Source: Madurella fahalii
Taxonomy: Eukaryota; Ascomycota; Sordariomycetes; Sordariales
Assembly: GCA_029876055.1 (NCBI GenBank)
Contig: CM056874.1
Coordinates: forward strand, 7,688,001 to 7,752,000
Length of the DNA stretch: 64,000 nucleotides
Direction: 5' to 3'
Positions 1-10,529 of the stretch are shown here, in pieces (position 1 is the stretch's first letter; each line of letters opens with the position of its first letter). The notes under the pieces were generated by a model, which was not told the origin of the DNA, searched no databases, and was given only the letters and a program-made list of their open reading frames with translations. The position numbers and the translations under genes are program-made.

Positions 1-416
1 GGCGTTTGGTGTCTGCGGTTCAAGGCATCTGCGTTCTGAAGGCTTGTCAGCCCCTTAAGTTTACTATATACCCTGGCAGACAACGGCTTTCCATTGTTTG
101 CCGCAGCACCCCCCTGTCCGCGGCTGTACCGTTTGCCCCCTGCATTGTCTCATCCCATCCCATTGGCCCCCATGGCAACAAGTAATGGGAGCTGTGCCAC
201 GGCATCTAGGTTCCGGGAAAAGGTCTTTCTTTTTTGCCAGCGACAGCCTTCCCGTCGCGGGTTCATCAATCCGTTTCCCCTCTATCTTGACTGCGAACAC
301 TGATGCTCGAGGCTGAATCCCGGAACTCTCCCTGTCGCCGCACGCAGTCCACGTATATGCTCATTTGATAGCGCCTGGCACGCACCGGGTAGCGGACCGT
401 GTCCCGACCTCGAAAT
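1..416. other. upstream region of the GH125 gene; no gene seen
   Basis: This stretch holds only short overlapping reading frames on both strands with no recognisable protein character. It is probably the promoter and 5' leader of the GH125 gene that starts at 417. I see no tRNA, repeat or splice pattern linking it to a coding exon. Confidence 0.5.
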
Positions 417-2426
417 ATGGTGCTCTTCAATGGCTCCCGGCGGGGGAGAGTCCTCGGCATCGCAGTTTTCCTGACCGTATTGGTTTTCCTGCTTGGCTAT
501 CATGCGCCGTTGTCCGCGGTCCAAAGCGAGCCTTTCGACTTGCACAGCGACCCCCCGCCTAAGGCGGGAGCGTCTCTCGATGAGGGCCACCAGAGCGATA
601 AGGTTCCTCCTCCAACGGTGGCCGACGATACGTCTTCGACATCAACTACGGAAGATGCCGACGATGTCGTCGACACCAACGGCTCCGACGGCAAAGGCTC
701 TGACAACCATGAGTTCGACTATCTTAAGACCATGACCACCGAAACCGCTCCCGCTCCTACCCCCACTGTCGAGTGTATAAGCTTCGAGTCATTGCAGCAA
801 AAGAAGCCTGGACCCTTGTCCGAAGGTAGACGCAAGTTCCCCTATGTGCGCCCACCGCCAGAATGCAGGAAATTCCGTCTCCCTTCACTGGAGGCACTGA
901 TCGAGCGCATGAAGACGGTGATTCGCGATCCCGATCTGTTCCGGCTGTTCGAGAACAGCTATCCCAACACACTCGACACCATGATCAAGTGGCGCGGCTA
1001 TGCCACCCGGAAAGACGAGACGACTGGCGAGGAGGTGGCGACGGACGAGGAGCTGACATATGTGATCACGGGCGACATCGACGCCATGTGGCTGCGCGAT
1101 TCGGCAAGCCAGGTTTACTCCTACCTACCCCTGCTGGAGCCTTCCACCGAGCCCGACTCTCTGGCAAGTCTCTGGCGAGGCCTCATCAACTCCCACTCGC
1201 GCTACATTATCATCTCGCCGTATTGCCACTCTTTCCAGCCACCGCCCGAGAGTGGTATCCCGCCAACCACCAACGGTGCTTACAGCCAAAACCGGCCGAT
1301 TCCGGCATACAACCCCAAACTTGTCTTTGACTGCAAGTGGGAACTCGACAGCCTGGCATCGTTTTTGCAGATCAGCACCGCCTACTACACCCGGACCGGC
1401 GACCTCGCCTTCTTTGGCAAGCACTCATGGGTTGACGCCGTACAAGCCGCTATCGACGCGTCCGCAGCTATGCGCCTCGGCACCTACGACGAAGAGGGCC
1501 GCGTCCTCGATTCGGCGTGGAAGTTTACCGGCTGGACAAATCGCGGATCCGAGACGCTGACTAATGACGGCCTCGGGAACCCGGTCAAGGAGAACGGCAT
1601 GGTTCGTTCAGCGTTTCGCCCGAGCGACGACGCCTGCATCTTTCAGCTCCTCACGCCCAGCAACATGATGTTTGCCGCCTACCTGGAGCAAGCGTCGGCG
1701 ATCATGCAGGGGCTGGCTGAAGAAGACATCAATCCCAAGGCCGCGAACCTGACCTCAGAGATGCGCAAGCTAGCAAAGGGGATCCGCCGGGGCATCGCGC
1801 ACGACGCCGTGGTCTCACACCGCGACTTTGGTGAGATCTTTGCGTACGAAGTAGACGGCTACGGCGGCGCCAACCTGATGGACGACGCCAACGTCCCCTC
1901 GCTTCTGGCATTCCCGCTGTGGAACTTCACGCGACCTCTTGCCGGTTCCGACACCAAGACCAAGACCGAGACCGAGACCGAGACGGAGAAGGAAGAAAAA
2001 CATGACTATGCCAAAGTCTACCAGAATACGCGCAAGTTTGTTCTGAGCATGGCAAATCCCTACTACGCTAAAGGCCCGGCCCTCTCTGCCGTTGGCGGGC
2101 CGCATCTCGGTCCCGGCAAGGGCTGGCCCATGGCAGCGACGGTGGCCGGGCTCACAGCCTTTGAGGAGCTCGCCGGGTTCTCGTCCGTACAAAAGCGCGA
2201 TGAGGCCGTGGCCGAGCAGCTGTTTGCTGTGCTGAACTCGACTTCGGGGACGGGAGTCATCCACGAGACGCTCAACGCGTGGAATGAGTTTGACTTCACC
2301 AGGTCCTGGTTCGGATGGGCCAATGGGCTGTTCGGAGAGCTAATTCTGAAGATTGCGGCTGATGAGGAGAGTAGGGGAGTGCTCGGGAAGGAAGAGGGGT
2401 TGCTGGGGAGGCTCTGGCAGGATTGA
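417..2426 (+). CDS. GH125 exo-alpha-1,6-mannosidase-like protein (Mug157 family)
   Basis: Single-exon gene for 669 residues. The first in-frame ATG is at 417; the frame is open a little further upstream but without ATG. A short basic N-terminus is followed by a hydrophobic helix at about residues 13-30, so the protein is probably a type II membrane protein with a luminal catalytic domain. A Ser/Thr/Asp-rich linker runs to about residue 120. The catalytic domain carries the family motif WLRDS at 225-229, the NPKLVFDCKWELDSLASF block and, near the C-terminus, an IHET-LNAWNEFDFTRSWFGWAN block with Glu617. In characterised bacterial GH125 enzymes an Asp and a Glu in equivalent blocks are catalytic. 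A Thr-Glu repeat, TETETETEKEE, forms a local insertion near residue 520. GH125 enzymes remove non-reducing alpha-1,6-mannose; the fungal substrate is not settled. The neighbours give no functional link. Confidence 0.93.
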   Translation: MVLFNGSRRGRVLGIAVFLTVLVFLLGYHAPLSAVQSEPFDLHSDPPPKAGASLDEGHQSDKVPPPTVADDTSSTSTTEDADDVVDTNGSDGKGSDNHEFDYLKTMTTETAPAPTPTVECISFESLQQKKPGPLSEGRRKFPYVRPPPECRKFRLPSLEALIERMKTVIRDPDLFRLFENSYPNTLDTMIKWRGYATRKDETTGEEVATDEELTYVITGDIDAMWLRDSASQVYSYLPLLEPSTEPDSLASLWRGLINSHSRYIIISPYCHSFQPPPESGIPPTTNGAYSQNRPIPAYNPKLVFDCKWELDSLASFLQISTAYYTRTGDLAFFGKHSWVDAVQAAIDASAAMRLGTYDEEGRVLDSAWKFTGWTNRGSETLTNDGLGNPVKENGMVRSAFRPSDDACIFQLLTPSNMMFAAYLEQASAIMQGLAEEDINPKAANLTSEMRKLAKGIRRGIAHDAVVSHRDFGEIFAYEVDGYGGANLMDDANVPSLLAFPLWNFTRPLAGSDTKTKTETETETEKEEKHDYAKVYQNTRKFVLSMANPYYAKGPALSAVGGPHLGPGKGWPMAATVAGLTAFEELAGFSSVQKRDEAVAEQLFAVLNSTSGTGVIHETLNAWNEFDFTRSWFGWANGLFGELILKIAADEESRGVLGKEEGLLGRLWQD

Positions 2427-2784
2427 TGAGAGAAGATCAATATTTTGGATATGTATAGGTATCGGCGTTTCTGTTGTCGAATTATTATTGACTTATTATT
2501 GCCTTGGTTTAGTATCATGCATCGGTTTAACATACCAGGCTTGTTTGAACCGGGTCGTTTCAAGCGTTCGTGACCGTTGGGCCATGCAAACGCCGCACTA
2601 CAGATGTCTGCTGAGCTCACGGCAGTCCAGAAATGTTCTGATAGAATAAGCCCTCCGAGGTCGGCGTCTGCCACGGGTTGAAATTCCCCAAGACTTATGC
2701 AGTTGGCACGAGGATGATCTCATTAGCGTGATGGGCCGGGGAAAAAAAAAAAAAAAAAAAAGGAAAAAAAGAAAAAAAAAAAGC
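2427..2784. other. 3' flank with a long A-rich tract
   Basis: This is the region after the GH125 stop codon. The only clear feature is an A-run with scattered G at about 2741-2782. Read on the minus strand it is a long T-run directly behind the tRNA-like element at 2785-2820, so it could act as a Pol III terminator for anything transcribed leftward from there. No coding signal was seen. Confidence 0.5.
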
Positions 2785-2820
2785 ATGTCGCTGCACGATT
2801 CGAACGTACGACCTTCTCGA
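2785..2820 (-). promoter_or_regulatory. tRNA 3'-half-like element with a B box, downstream of U6
   Basis: On the minus strand this reads as the 3' half of a tRNA. A five-base T-stem (GTACG with CGTGC) encloses the loop TTCGAAT at 2793-2809, followed by an acceptor-like AGCGACA. The B-box core GTTCGAATC lies at about 2797-2805. I could not find a matching 5' half (TGTCGCT) within about 150 bases upstream, so a complete tRNA is not supported. The element sits roughly 190-200 bases downstream of the U6 terminator. Budding yeast SNR6 uses an extragenic downstream B block for TFIIIC, so this could be a regulatory B box for U6. The alternative is a tRNA relic with no function. Confidence 0.45.
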
Positions 2821-2996
2821 AAGCCCAGCCCCATCCGGGGGTTTCAGGTCACTGTGGGTCCCCAAACTACATGGTTATCATTTGCAGAACATAACGCCGC
2901 AATCGTCAAAGGAATCGAGAAGACATAATGCAGCCTTGAGAGCTCAAGACTCATTAAATATGTCTCTGCATTGGTCTGATGCCCCAAAATTTCACC

Positions 2997-3003
2997 AAAA
3001 AAA
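2997..3003 (-). terminator. Pol III terminator of U6
   Basis: A run of seven T residues on the minus strand directly follows the U6 3' sequence GCTACCAA. Such a run is the normal RNA polymerase III stop and gives the U6 oligo-U tail. Confidence 0.85.
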
Positions 3004-3163
3004 TTGGTAGCGTCTCTTTGAGTAGCGTGTCATCCTTAGTGCAGGGGCCATGCTAATCTTCTCTGTATCGTTTCAACTGCGGGTAATGTTAGCATTCTGC
3101 TAATGCGCAACGCAAGACCGTTAGGTAAACTTACATTGACCAAATGTCCCGAAGGACAATTGC
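2997..3163 (-). ncRNA. U6: U6 spliceosomal snRNA, interrupted by one intron
   Basis: Exon 1 (about 3163-3135) holds the 5' stem-loop GTCC-TTCG-GGAC and the bases leading to TTTGGTCAAT. Exon 2 (3076 to about 3000) begins TTGAAACGATACAGAGAAG and contains the ACAGAGA box, the AGC triad with the GATTAGCATGGCCCC core, and the GGATGACACG stretch. It ends in a T7 run at 3003-2997, the Pol III terminator. Between the exons lies a 58-nt mRNA-type intron (3134-3077) with donor GTAAGT, branch sequence GCTAAC at 3093-3088 and acceptor CAG. Mature length is about 105 nt, as expected for U6. U6 introns are known in some fungi and are thought to come from splicing accidents at the catalytic core. The exact 5' end is inferred from TATA spacing. 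The gene is divergent from ADE17. Confidence 0.95.
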
Positions 3164-3180
3164 CGGGGCACGAAACCTAC

Positions 3181-3189
3181 CTTATAAAG
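3181..3189 (-). promoter_or_regulatory. TATA box of the U6 gene
   Basis: The minus strand reads CCTTTATAAG here, about 25 bases before the inferred U6 start near 3163. A TATA element at this distance is usual for U6 promoters read by Pol III. Confidence 0.7.
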
Positions 3190-3837
3190 GCATGTGCGGG
3201 CACCCTCCAGGGGCGCGCCAACTGGCAGCACCCGACCACTGCTAGGGTTTGCTGATAGCGATAAGAAACGCCTTGCACTGCACACACCCTGCTTTCAAGG
3301 CTAAAACTGCCTGTCAACAACCCCCCGAAATGAGGTCACTTCCCAGACGTGGTTCGCAGACTTTTCTCAAGGGAAAGAATTTTCGCCGACGTAGATGGAC
3401 TGCCCCTTGCACGGGGGGATGCGCTGTTTTATATGTGCCCAACTACGCTAGTAATGCGGTAATTACCTGACCTGATGGCCACGGCATGTATGCGGGGCAA
3501 GTCCCGATCACGGCATAGCTACCCCTCCATCGATAGGATGTGATAGGGAAGTGACGGAGAGGATTATTTTAGACCCCTCTAGCCGCATATTGTGGTGCAA
3601 GTCGTTCCACCGCGTTCGCTCTGCGAATTCGAAGCGTCTTCTCCTAAAACCTGCGAGCGTCTGACGGGGTTACTTACGACTTGCTTTGGCTACGGCAGGC
3701 AATCAAAGGTACAGAATTGGTTGTCAAGGAAACCTTGTGGTCCGACCCCTTCCACACAATCGACGCCAGAGGTCCCTTACCAACAGTGCCGAGGCAGTTT
3801 TTACTTCCCCAGTACGACCCCAGGGCAGTCATCCACG
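3190..3837. other. divergent promoter region between U6 and ADE17
   Basis: This space separates the leftward U6 gene from the rightward purine gene. It should hold distal U6 promoter elements and the ADE17 promoter and leader. The last 100 bases before the ADE17 ATG are pyrimidine- and C-rich, as is common in fungal leaders. No further gene was seen. Confidence 0.5.
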
Positions 3838-5740
3838 ATGGCCGAGCACCAACGAATCGCCATTGTCTCCGTCTACGACAAGACCGGTCTCCTGGACCTG
3901 GCTAAGGGTCTTGTCAAGCACAATGTCCGCATCCTGGCGTCGGGCGGTACCGCCAGAATGATTAGGGAATCGGGATTCCCTGTCGAGTAAGGGCTGCTGC
4001 TTCAGGAGAGGGAGAACCAGCTAACAGCGACCCCTTTCCGCAAGGGACATTTCCGCCATCACCAAGGCCCCCGAGATGCTCTCTGGCCGAGTCAAGACTC
4101 TCCATCCCGCCGTGCACGCCGGCATACTGGCGCGCAATCTTGCCTCGGATGAGAAAGATCTTGCCGAGCAGAACATTGACAAGGTCGATTATGTCATCTG
4201 CAACCTTTACCCCTTCAAGGACACTGTGGCTAAGATCAACGTCACCGTCCCCGAGGCTGTCGAGGAGATTGATATTGGCGGTGTCACTCTCATCCGCGCT
4301 GCGGCCAAGAACCATGCTCGCGTGACCATCCTCAGCGACCCCAAGGACTACGCCGAGTTCCTGAAGGAGCTCGAGTCGGGCGAGATTAGGGAGTCTAGCC
4401 GGCAGCTCTATGCCCTCAAAGCGTTTGAGCACACTGCCGACTACGATGCTGCGATTGCCGACTTCTTCCGCAAGCAGTACGCTGCTGATGGCATGCAATA
4501 CCTCCCCCTGCGCTATGGCGCGAACCCGCACCAGAAGCCTGCAGCTGCCTACGTCAAGGAAGGCAAACTTCCCTTCGAGGTCTTGTGTGGCGCCCCTGGT
4601 TATATCAACCTCCTGGACGCCCTCAACAGCTGGCCCCTGGTCAAGGAGCTTAAGAAGGCGCTCGGCAAGCCCGCCGCCGCCAGCTTCAAGCACGTGTCTC
4701 CTGCAGGAGCCGCCATTGGCGAGCCCCTGGATGCGGATGAACGCAAGGTCTACATGGTCGAGGATATTGCCGGCATTGAGACGTCTGGCCTTGCCCAAGC
4801 CTATGCTCGTGCTCGGGGAGCCGATCGTATGAGCAGCTTCGGCGACATGATTGCTCTCAGTGATATTGTCGATGTTCCTACCGCCAGCATTATCTCGAAG
4901 GAGGTGTCTGACGGCGTCATTGCCCCGGGATACGAGCCGGCAGCCCTAGAGATCCTCAAGAAGAAGAAGGGTGGCAGGTACCTGGTCCTCCAGATGGACC
5001 CTGAGTACGAGCCTCCCAAAAACGAGACAAGGACCGTTTACGGCATCAGCCTGTCACAGGGCCGCAACGACGTCTCAATCTCACCCGAGTCTTTTCGGAC
5101 CATCATCACGCCCAAGAACTCGGGGCCCCTTTCTGAGAGCGCGCAGCGTGATCTCACCGTCGCCACCATTGCCCTCAAGTACACGCAGAGCAACTCGGTG
5201 TGCTACGCGGCTAGGGGCCAGGTCATTGGCCTCGGCGCCGGCCAGCAGTCCAGAATCCACTGCACCAGATTGGCTGGTGACAAGGCCGACAACTGGTGGC
5301 TCCGCTTCCACCCCCGTGTCCTCGGCATCAAGTGGAAAAAGGGCACCAAGCGCCCGGACAAGAGCAACGCGATCGACCTGCTCGTCAGCGGTCAGCTGCC
5401 CAAATCCGGCCCGGAGCGCGAGACCTTTGAGGCCATGTTTGAGGAGGTCCCGCCTGCTTTCACTGAGGACGAGAAGAACGAGTGGCTGTCCAAGTTGACC
5501 AACGTGGTCGTGTCGAGTGATGCTTTTGTAAACCGCCCCCCGTCACTATCTCTTATCATTCGGATGGCTAACAGATCACATCAGTTCCCTTTTACCGACA
5601 ACGTCTACCGCGCCGCTCGCTCAGGCGTCAAGTACATCGCCGCTCCTGGGGGCAGCCAAAACGACGTGCCCGTATTCGGGACGGCCGAGAAGCTGGGTAT
5701 CACCTTTGTGGAGCAGAACATTCGTCTCTTCCACCACTAG
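3838..5740 (+). CDS. ADE17: bifunctional AICAR transformylase / IMP cyclohydrolase
   Basis: Three exons, 3838-3986, 4045-5527 and 5585-5740, give 595 residues, the usual eukaryotic length. Both introns (58 and 57 nt) have GCTAAC branch sites. The second is a multiple of three and open, so an unspliced reading would add 19 foreign residues before FPFTDN. The protein catalyses the last two steps of IMP synthesis in the cytosol. The N-terminal MGS-like domain (about 1-150) carries ASGGTARMI and the GRVKTLHP block and is the cyclohydrolase. The C-terminal transformylase carries SFKHVSPAG with the catalytic Lys265-His266 pair and ends in the typical RSGVKYIAAP-GSQND and EQNIRLFHH blocks. The gene is divergent from U6, with no sign of a functional link. 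Confidence 0.97.
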
Positions 5741-6269
5741 AATCGTTTATAAAACGTATGGTGCTATGGAGGGTAAACCGGAAAAAACAACAGAGATACC
5801 CCTTACTTCGGTTGCACGGTAGAGTGGACGTGAAAAGTGAATTCTCTCCTGGCTTGGGGCTTTAGGGAGACAGCCCCACAGTAGGTAACAATGGACGGGT
5901 AGGGCGTAGGCCGGGTCGGGACGGAAAGGTTCAACACTTTCAGTAGAGGTTAGACAAATGGGAAGCCATATGGTTACTGGATAACAAATGTGTTTATATG
6001 TCACGCGCCCGTCACTTAAAGGGGTCCCCGTTCAAACGGACCGCAATCGGTAGATGGAGAAGACTGTGGAGGAGTGTTTTGAACAAATGTAATGTTGGAA
6101 CGGACGAGTCAAGGTAGGGCGTTCGATTGATATCTGACCGAGACTAATCGTACATAACCTGTGCTAATAGGAGGCCTAACTAATTCGAGAACGGCCTGCT
6201 GAAGTGATATGATAGCAAGGCTTCTAGAAGCATATCCCCGAAAAGGAGGTAACATCAATGATGGAGAAA
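5741..6269. other. convergent 3' region; no gene seen
   Basis: This lies between the 3' ends of ADE17 (plus) and the Cus2-like gene (minus). It contains no coding pattern except possibly a short terminal exon of the minus-strand gene near 6180-6200. Confidence 0.5.
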
Positions 6270-7768
6270 TCATTTCAAAGTCCGTAATTCACTCTTACCA
6301 TCATCTTCATCACTGCCACCACCCTTACCCCCGCTGCTGCCGCCGCCGTTACCCTTTGACCTCCTAAACTTCTCCCTTCCCGTCGCGAAGAAGGCCTCAA
6401 CGATGCGCCCGTCAAACGCGCGGCCGTGCATCAGCCGCAGGCACGCCTCGGCCGCCTCCCTCGTCTGGAACCGGACGCTGACGATGCCCTCCTCCTCCTC
6501 GTCGTACAACACGACGTTGGTGACGGGCCCCAGCTTGGCGCACTCCTCGCGTATGTCCTCCTTGATGTCGAGCAGCGCGGCGGGGTCCTCCTTGAGCTCC
6601 TGGAGCGTGAACATGTGCCGGAGGATGACGACCTTGTCCCACTTGCCGCCTTTGCTGACGACGACGCCGCCGCCGCCGCCGCCGCCGCCGTCGGGGACGT
6701 TGGGATGCAGCGTCGACGGCTCGTCGTCGCTCCAGTCGGCTAGCTTAGCGGAGAGTTTCTGCGTTTTTCTGATAATCTTGGCTTTGTCCTGGTCGCTTCG
6801 TCTGTTGTCACCTGTGGGTTTGTTGTTGTTGCTGCTGCTGCCACCGCCGTCGCCGTTGTTATTGTTGTTGTCTCCGTCGTACCTAGTCTTCTTATAGCTC
6901 GAGTCGGCAGCCTGGACTCGCATCTTAGGAGCGTTGGGGCTTGAAGGGGTGAGGCGGAAGTCGGTGTCGTCTAGCAGCATGATTGCCATGTCGACAGACT
7001 GGGGTTTGAAGAAGACGATGAGGGCGTCGCCCTTGAAGTTGCCGTCGGCATCCGTGTACATCTTGATGCGCGGCCGGCCGCTGTCAATCTCCTCGGCGAT
7101 GACGCCGCACTTGCGCGAGAAGAGCTCGGCCACCTCGTCGGCGGTGGCATCGAGCGGGAGCCCCGTGACGTAGACAGCCGTGTTCTGCTTGGGCTGCGGC
7201 GGGCCCCGGTGGCCGCCCTGTTGCCGCCTGACATTCTTAGACGAGCGATCATTATTGTTCTTGATGTCGTTGTCCTGCTGACGCGCAAACAGAGAAGAAA
7301 ACATCAAGCGACTGGTCAGTCTCTCCCCGGATCTCGCGTGCGAGCGCTCGGGACTGTTCTTGTCTCTGGACTCTACTTTCATGGATTGGGCTATGGTGGG
7401 AGGAGGAATGCGTGGCGGCGTGCGGGACGGCCGACGCTGCTGGTGTGTATGCGCGCGCAGCTTACCTCGCGGTCGTTCGAGTGGTCCATCTTCCTCTTCC
7501 GCCCAGGCGCGGGCCCTTGCCGGTCGTTCTCGTAGGTGTCCGTATTGGGCATCATGTATCCCTTCTGTTGTTCCTCAATCAGGGCTTCATCGATCATGGG
7601 GATCCAGCGCCGCAGCCCATGGTCGAATTCGTACTCGGTGCCATCGTCCTGCACCGCGATATACTTGTTGTCGAGCTTGGAGAAAGAGATGCGCTCATCC
7701 TGGTCGAATTCTTCTGGGTTGGTCGGGAAAGACCAGTACTCGGCCTCTCCAGCCATGGCTCCGGGCAT
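6270..7768 (-). CDS. CUS2: Cus2/Tat-SF1-like U2 snRNP-associated splicing factor
   Basis: Exons 7768-7466 and 7277-6270, joined in phase 0 across a 188-nt intron, give 436 residues. A second ATG at 7756 has a better start context, so the first four residues are uncertain. Residues 1-80 form a conserved block (EYWSFPTNP, WIPMIDEALIEEQQKGY). RRM1 starts at about 134 (TAVYVTGLPLDATADE). A low-complexity Asn/Gly linker contains a poly-Gly tract encoded by a CCG repeat near 6661-6690. A C-terminal RRM of UHM type contains GRAFDGRIVEAFF, whose Arg-Ala-Phe fits the UHM RxF signature that binds ULM tryptophans such as those of SF3b1. Family members help U2 snRNA folding and U2-SF3b assembly. The C-terminus is uncertain: the last codons read through a good donor, GTAAGAG, so a short extra exon is possible. 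Confidence 0.85.
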
Positions 7769-8180
7769 CTAACTAAAGAGAAAGGTTGCGCTACGCAGGC
7801 TGTGGCAGAGCTGGATGCGAAGGTTGGGAGGTCTGAGGTTCAACAAAGCTCGAAAAATGGAAATGACGTTGCAATCGGACCAGCCAGGGGTTAAGATGGG
7901 CGCCCCGCACATCGCGGGGCCCGTTGGCACTGTGGAGGCTGTGTATTCAGTACGAGAGCATTACACGAAATTACCACGCACTTTCACCGTAACGTGACAT
8001 AACACGGCACCATTACGGAACCTGGCATTGAAACCGCTGGCCAAGAGATACCGCTCCAGGTTTCTTTTATGTTTGCCCTGCGCCTTGTACACCTCTCAAC
8101 TGCTTATAATACAAGCGGTAGTGCCCTATTGCTGGAAGACCCTCGGCCGGTGGGCTTTCCGCGCTGTCAGAGCATCTCCG
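7769..8180. other. promoter of the Cus2-like gene and 3' flank of RPN13
   Basis: A spacer of about 0.4 kb lies between two minus-strand genes. No additional coding or RNA feature was recognised. Confidence 0.5.
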
Positions 8181-9681
8181 CTACTTCTTCTGCACCGTCT
8201 TCTTCACGCCCTCCACAAACGCCTCGATGGCATCGCCGCCACCAAGAGGGACGGTTCCGCCCCTGACGAGGCCCCCATTCTCCAGCGTAATGCCCAGGGC
8301 TTCGGCAATGCTCGGCAGACCACCGTCCCTGAGCGCAACCGTCAGGCTCGCGAGGCTCTGGCTAAATTGCGGGCTGCGGAGGACCTTCTTGACGAGTGCG
8401 CGCTTCTGCTCCGAGCTCATAGCCTGCTTAGCAGCTTCCACGGATTCCGCACTAGGCTCTCTTGCGATGGCGTCTGCGTTTTCTCCTTGCTGGGCCATGA
8501 CTAACACAGTAGCAGGAAGGAAGCTTAGAAGGTTGTCGACGTATTCGTCGGTAGCCGCGTCGAGCATAGGGATGGTGACGGATGTCTCGAGCAGGTCGTT
8601 GAGCAGGGGATACGCCTTGCCCTCAGCCCGGCCGCCCGCTAGTCCAGGGGTGCCCTTGAGAGAGTCAAGGAAGTTCCGGACCACGGCGGCCGCATCATTA
8701 CTTGCCCTGCCAAACAGGTTAGCATCTGTGTGCGGGCATCTAGTATTGGACAGCGAAACAATGCAATGCCGATTTCACATTGTTCTCCGCTAATTGCTTG
8801 CCGACCAGATGTCTAGACAGTACATGATATCTGCGGGGTTGCCCGATGCTATGCGCCAGATCCAGCTCGTTTTTCGTGAGACGAAACGAATACAGTCGGT
8901 CCACGCGAAATCGGATCAGATGGGAGAATATCACCTACGCTCGAGCCCCGTCTGCTCCTCCTTCTCTGGCATCCTCGCCTTCCTGCCGAAAGTCTCCGCC
9001 GGTAGCGCCCGGGCCGGCGCCTCCATGGCCGCCCCGACGCTGCTCATGTGGGCGGCCTTCAACATCCTCCATAGTCTCATCGTCATCAGCATCGCGCCGG
9101 CTGTCGTCGTCATGGTTGCGGATTGACGCTAGTTCGCGGTTCACATCTACCTCCTCGCCTTGCAGAAGCTTGTCGACAATCTCCCCGATCTTCAGGTCTC
9201 TCGGGCTCAGCCAGGCCGGATCGCCGCTTCGGCCCTGCGGCTTTGACTGGAGCCAGAACAGATGTCGCTGCGAGGAAGACGTGAACTTGAGGACGAAGAT
9301 GCGACCGTTGGTCTTGGAAGTCGGATGGCTCGGCGTGCGCGTGTCGTATGGGACAAAGTGGCCATCTGTCGGGATCATGACAAGGTCAAGTTCGGGCTCA
9401 TCGAGAGGAACGTTTCTGGGCCGCCAGCAGAAGTGGATTAGGTCTGTTGTCGCGTCAGCGTGCGGTTCATGCCGCGCCGAGCACCGGAGGTGCAACTGTA
9501 CCGTCTTCGGAGTAGAGGTAGATATAGCCGGGCGTTGGCTGGGCCTTGATCTTGAAGGGTTTCGACGATTGCTGGGACTAGTCAGTTGGGGAGGAGCGAA
9601 GCGGGGTGACGAGAGAAGGCGAAAACAGACATCGACATCGCAAATGCCCGCCTTGAACGTGATGATGGGTGTTATTGACAT
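8181..9681 (-). CDS. RPN13: 26S proteasome ubiquitin receptor Rpn13
   Basis: Four exons, 9681-9631, 9571-9502, 9443-8939 and 8706-8181, give 383 residues. The first donor is the unusual GTCTGT; the last intron (232 nt) has a GCTAAC branch. The N-terminal Pru domain (about 5-125) starts MSITPIITFKAGICDVD and carries SSKPFKIKAQPTPGYIYLYSEDD and LIHFCWRPR, followed by VPFDT-like VPYDTRTPSHPTSKTNGRIFVLKF. This domain binds ubiquitin and Rpn2. An acidic then Gly-rich linker follows. The C-terminal DEUBAD domain (about 210-370) carries LLETSVTIPMLDAATDEYVDNLLSFLPATVL and MSSEQKRALVKKVLRSPQF; it recruits the deubiquitinase UCH37 in other organisms. Introns 2 and 4 place the domain junctions close to exon boundaries. 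Confidence 0.95.
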
Positions 9682-10529
9682 CGCTGCGGTATTGTGTAGT
9701 AGCTGAAAGTCAACCGCGCCGACGACGTCACAAAGGCACTTGGGTGAGAGTGGGAGGACTTTTGAGATGGGCGGCGAATCTAATCTGCTGAACTTTTGGT
9801 GGTTTGGGTAACTGAGCTCAGGCGGGTGCTGCTGCTGACAGCTCCAGGCTGCCCGCCCGTTGACGTGGGCGAGCTCTGGTTGCACAGTGAACACACTGTA
9901 ATTTGTACTATGATTGTCTAGTATCTCCTTGTACGTGTGATTATCATCTTGTAAGTGGCCCGAATGTCGAAAAGGCTCTTTTCGCAACACATGCCCATTC
10001 TTTCCCGCACTCACTGCAGGCCGGCAATTTGCTGTCTTATACAAGTAGTTGCTGTCAGAATCTGTCTTCAAATGCCGGCTTAATTCGAACGACTGGCTGA
10101 GAATTGGAGTCGTTAATCTGCGCAGAGTTCACCGATATGAGGCACCTCTGTACCGTACCTTGACGTAAATTACCGCCTCGCAGGTGCTGCGTTCGGCCGG
10201 CCGGCCGGCCGCCAGGTCCGCTGCGTTCCACCCCTGCACATCATTCTATGTAAGTTGTCTTTCTGGAATCCCTTTTCCAGATTCCACCGGAATTCCATCT
10301 CGCCAACTCCTCCAAACCGACCCGGAACCACCGCCCCGCGCAACAGGGCACTGGCCGCATCTGAGGCCGAGTCTTGTTAACTGGCTGCACCTTGGCTGTT
10401 GTCGCCCTGCCGCTGCGTTGCAAAAGCTCGCTGGGCGGCGCTCGATGTGAAATTGGCGAGCACAGCAGCAGACGTCGCATCGCATCCTTTTCTATGTGTC
10501 ACTTTCCTTGATCTATCGTAGACGATCCC
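9682..10529. other. divergent promoter region RPN13 / MNN9
   Basis: Both flanking genes are read away from this space. A short GGCC-rich run lies at about 10195-10213 (CGGC units). I did not find a recognisable proteasome-type activator element. No gene was seen. Confidence 0.5.

Noticed and set aside
3962..4798. 278-codon minus-strand frame
   Set aside because: It is antisense to the ADE17 main exon.
5528..5584. Possible 19-residue insertion in ADE17
   Set aside because: The segment is a multiple of three and open, but it has donor, GCTAAC branch and CAG acceptor and interrupts a conserved block, so it is an intron.
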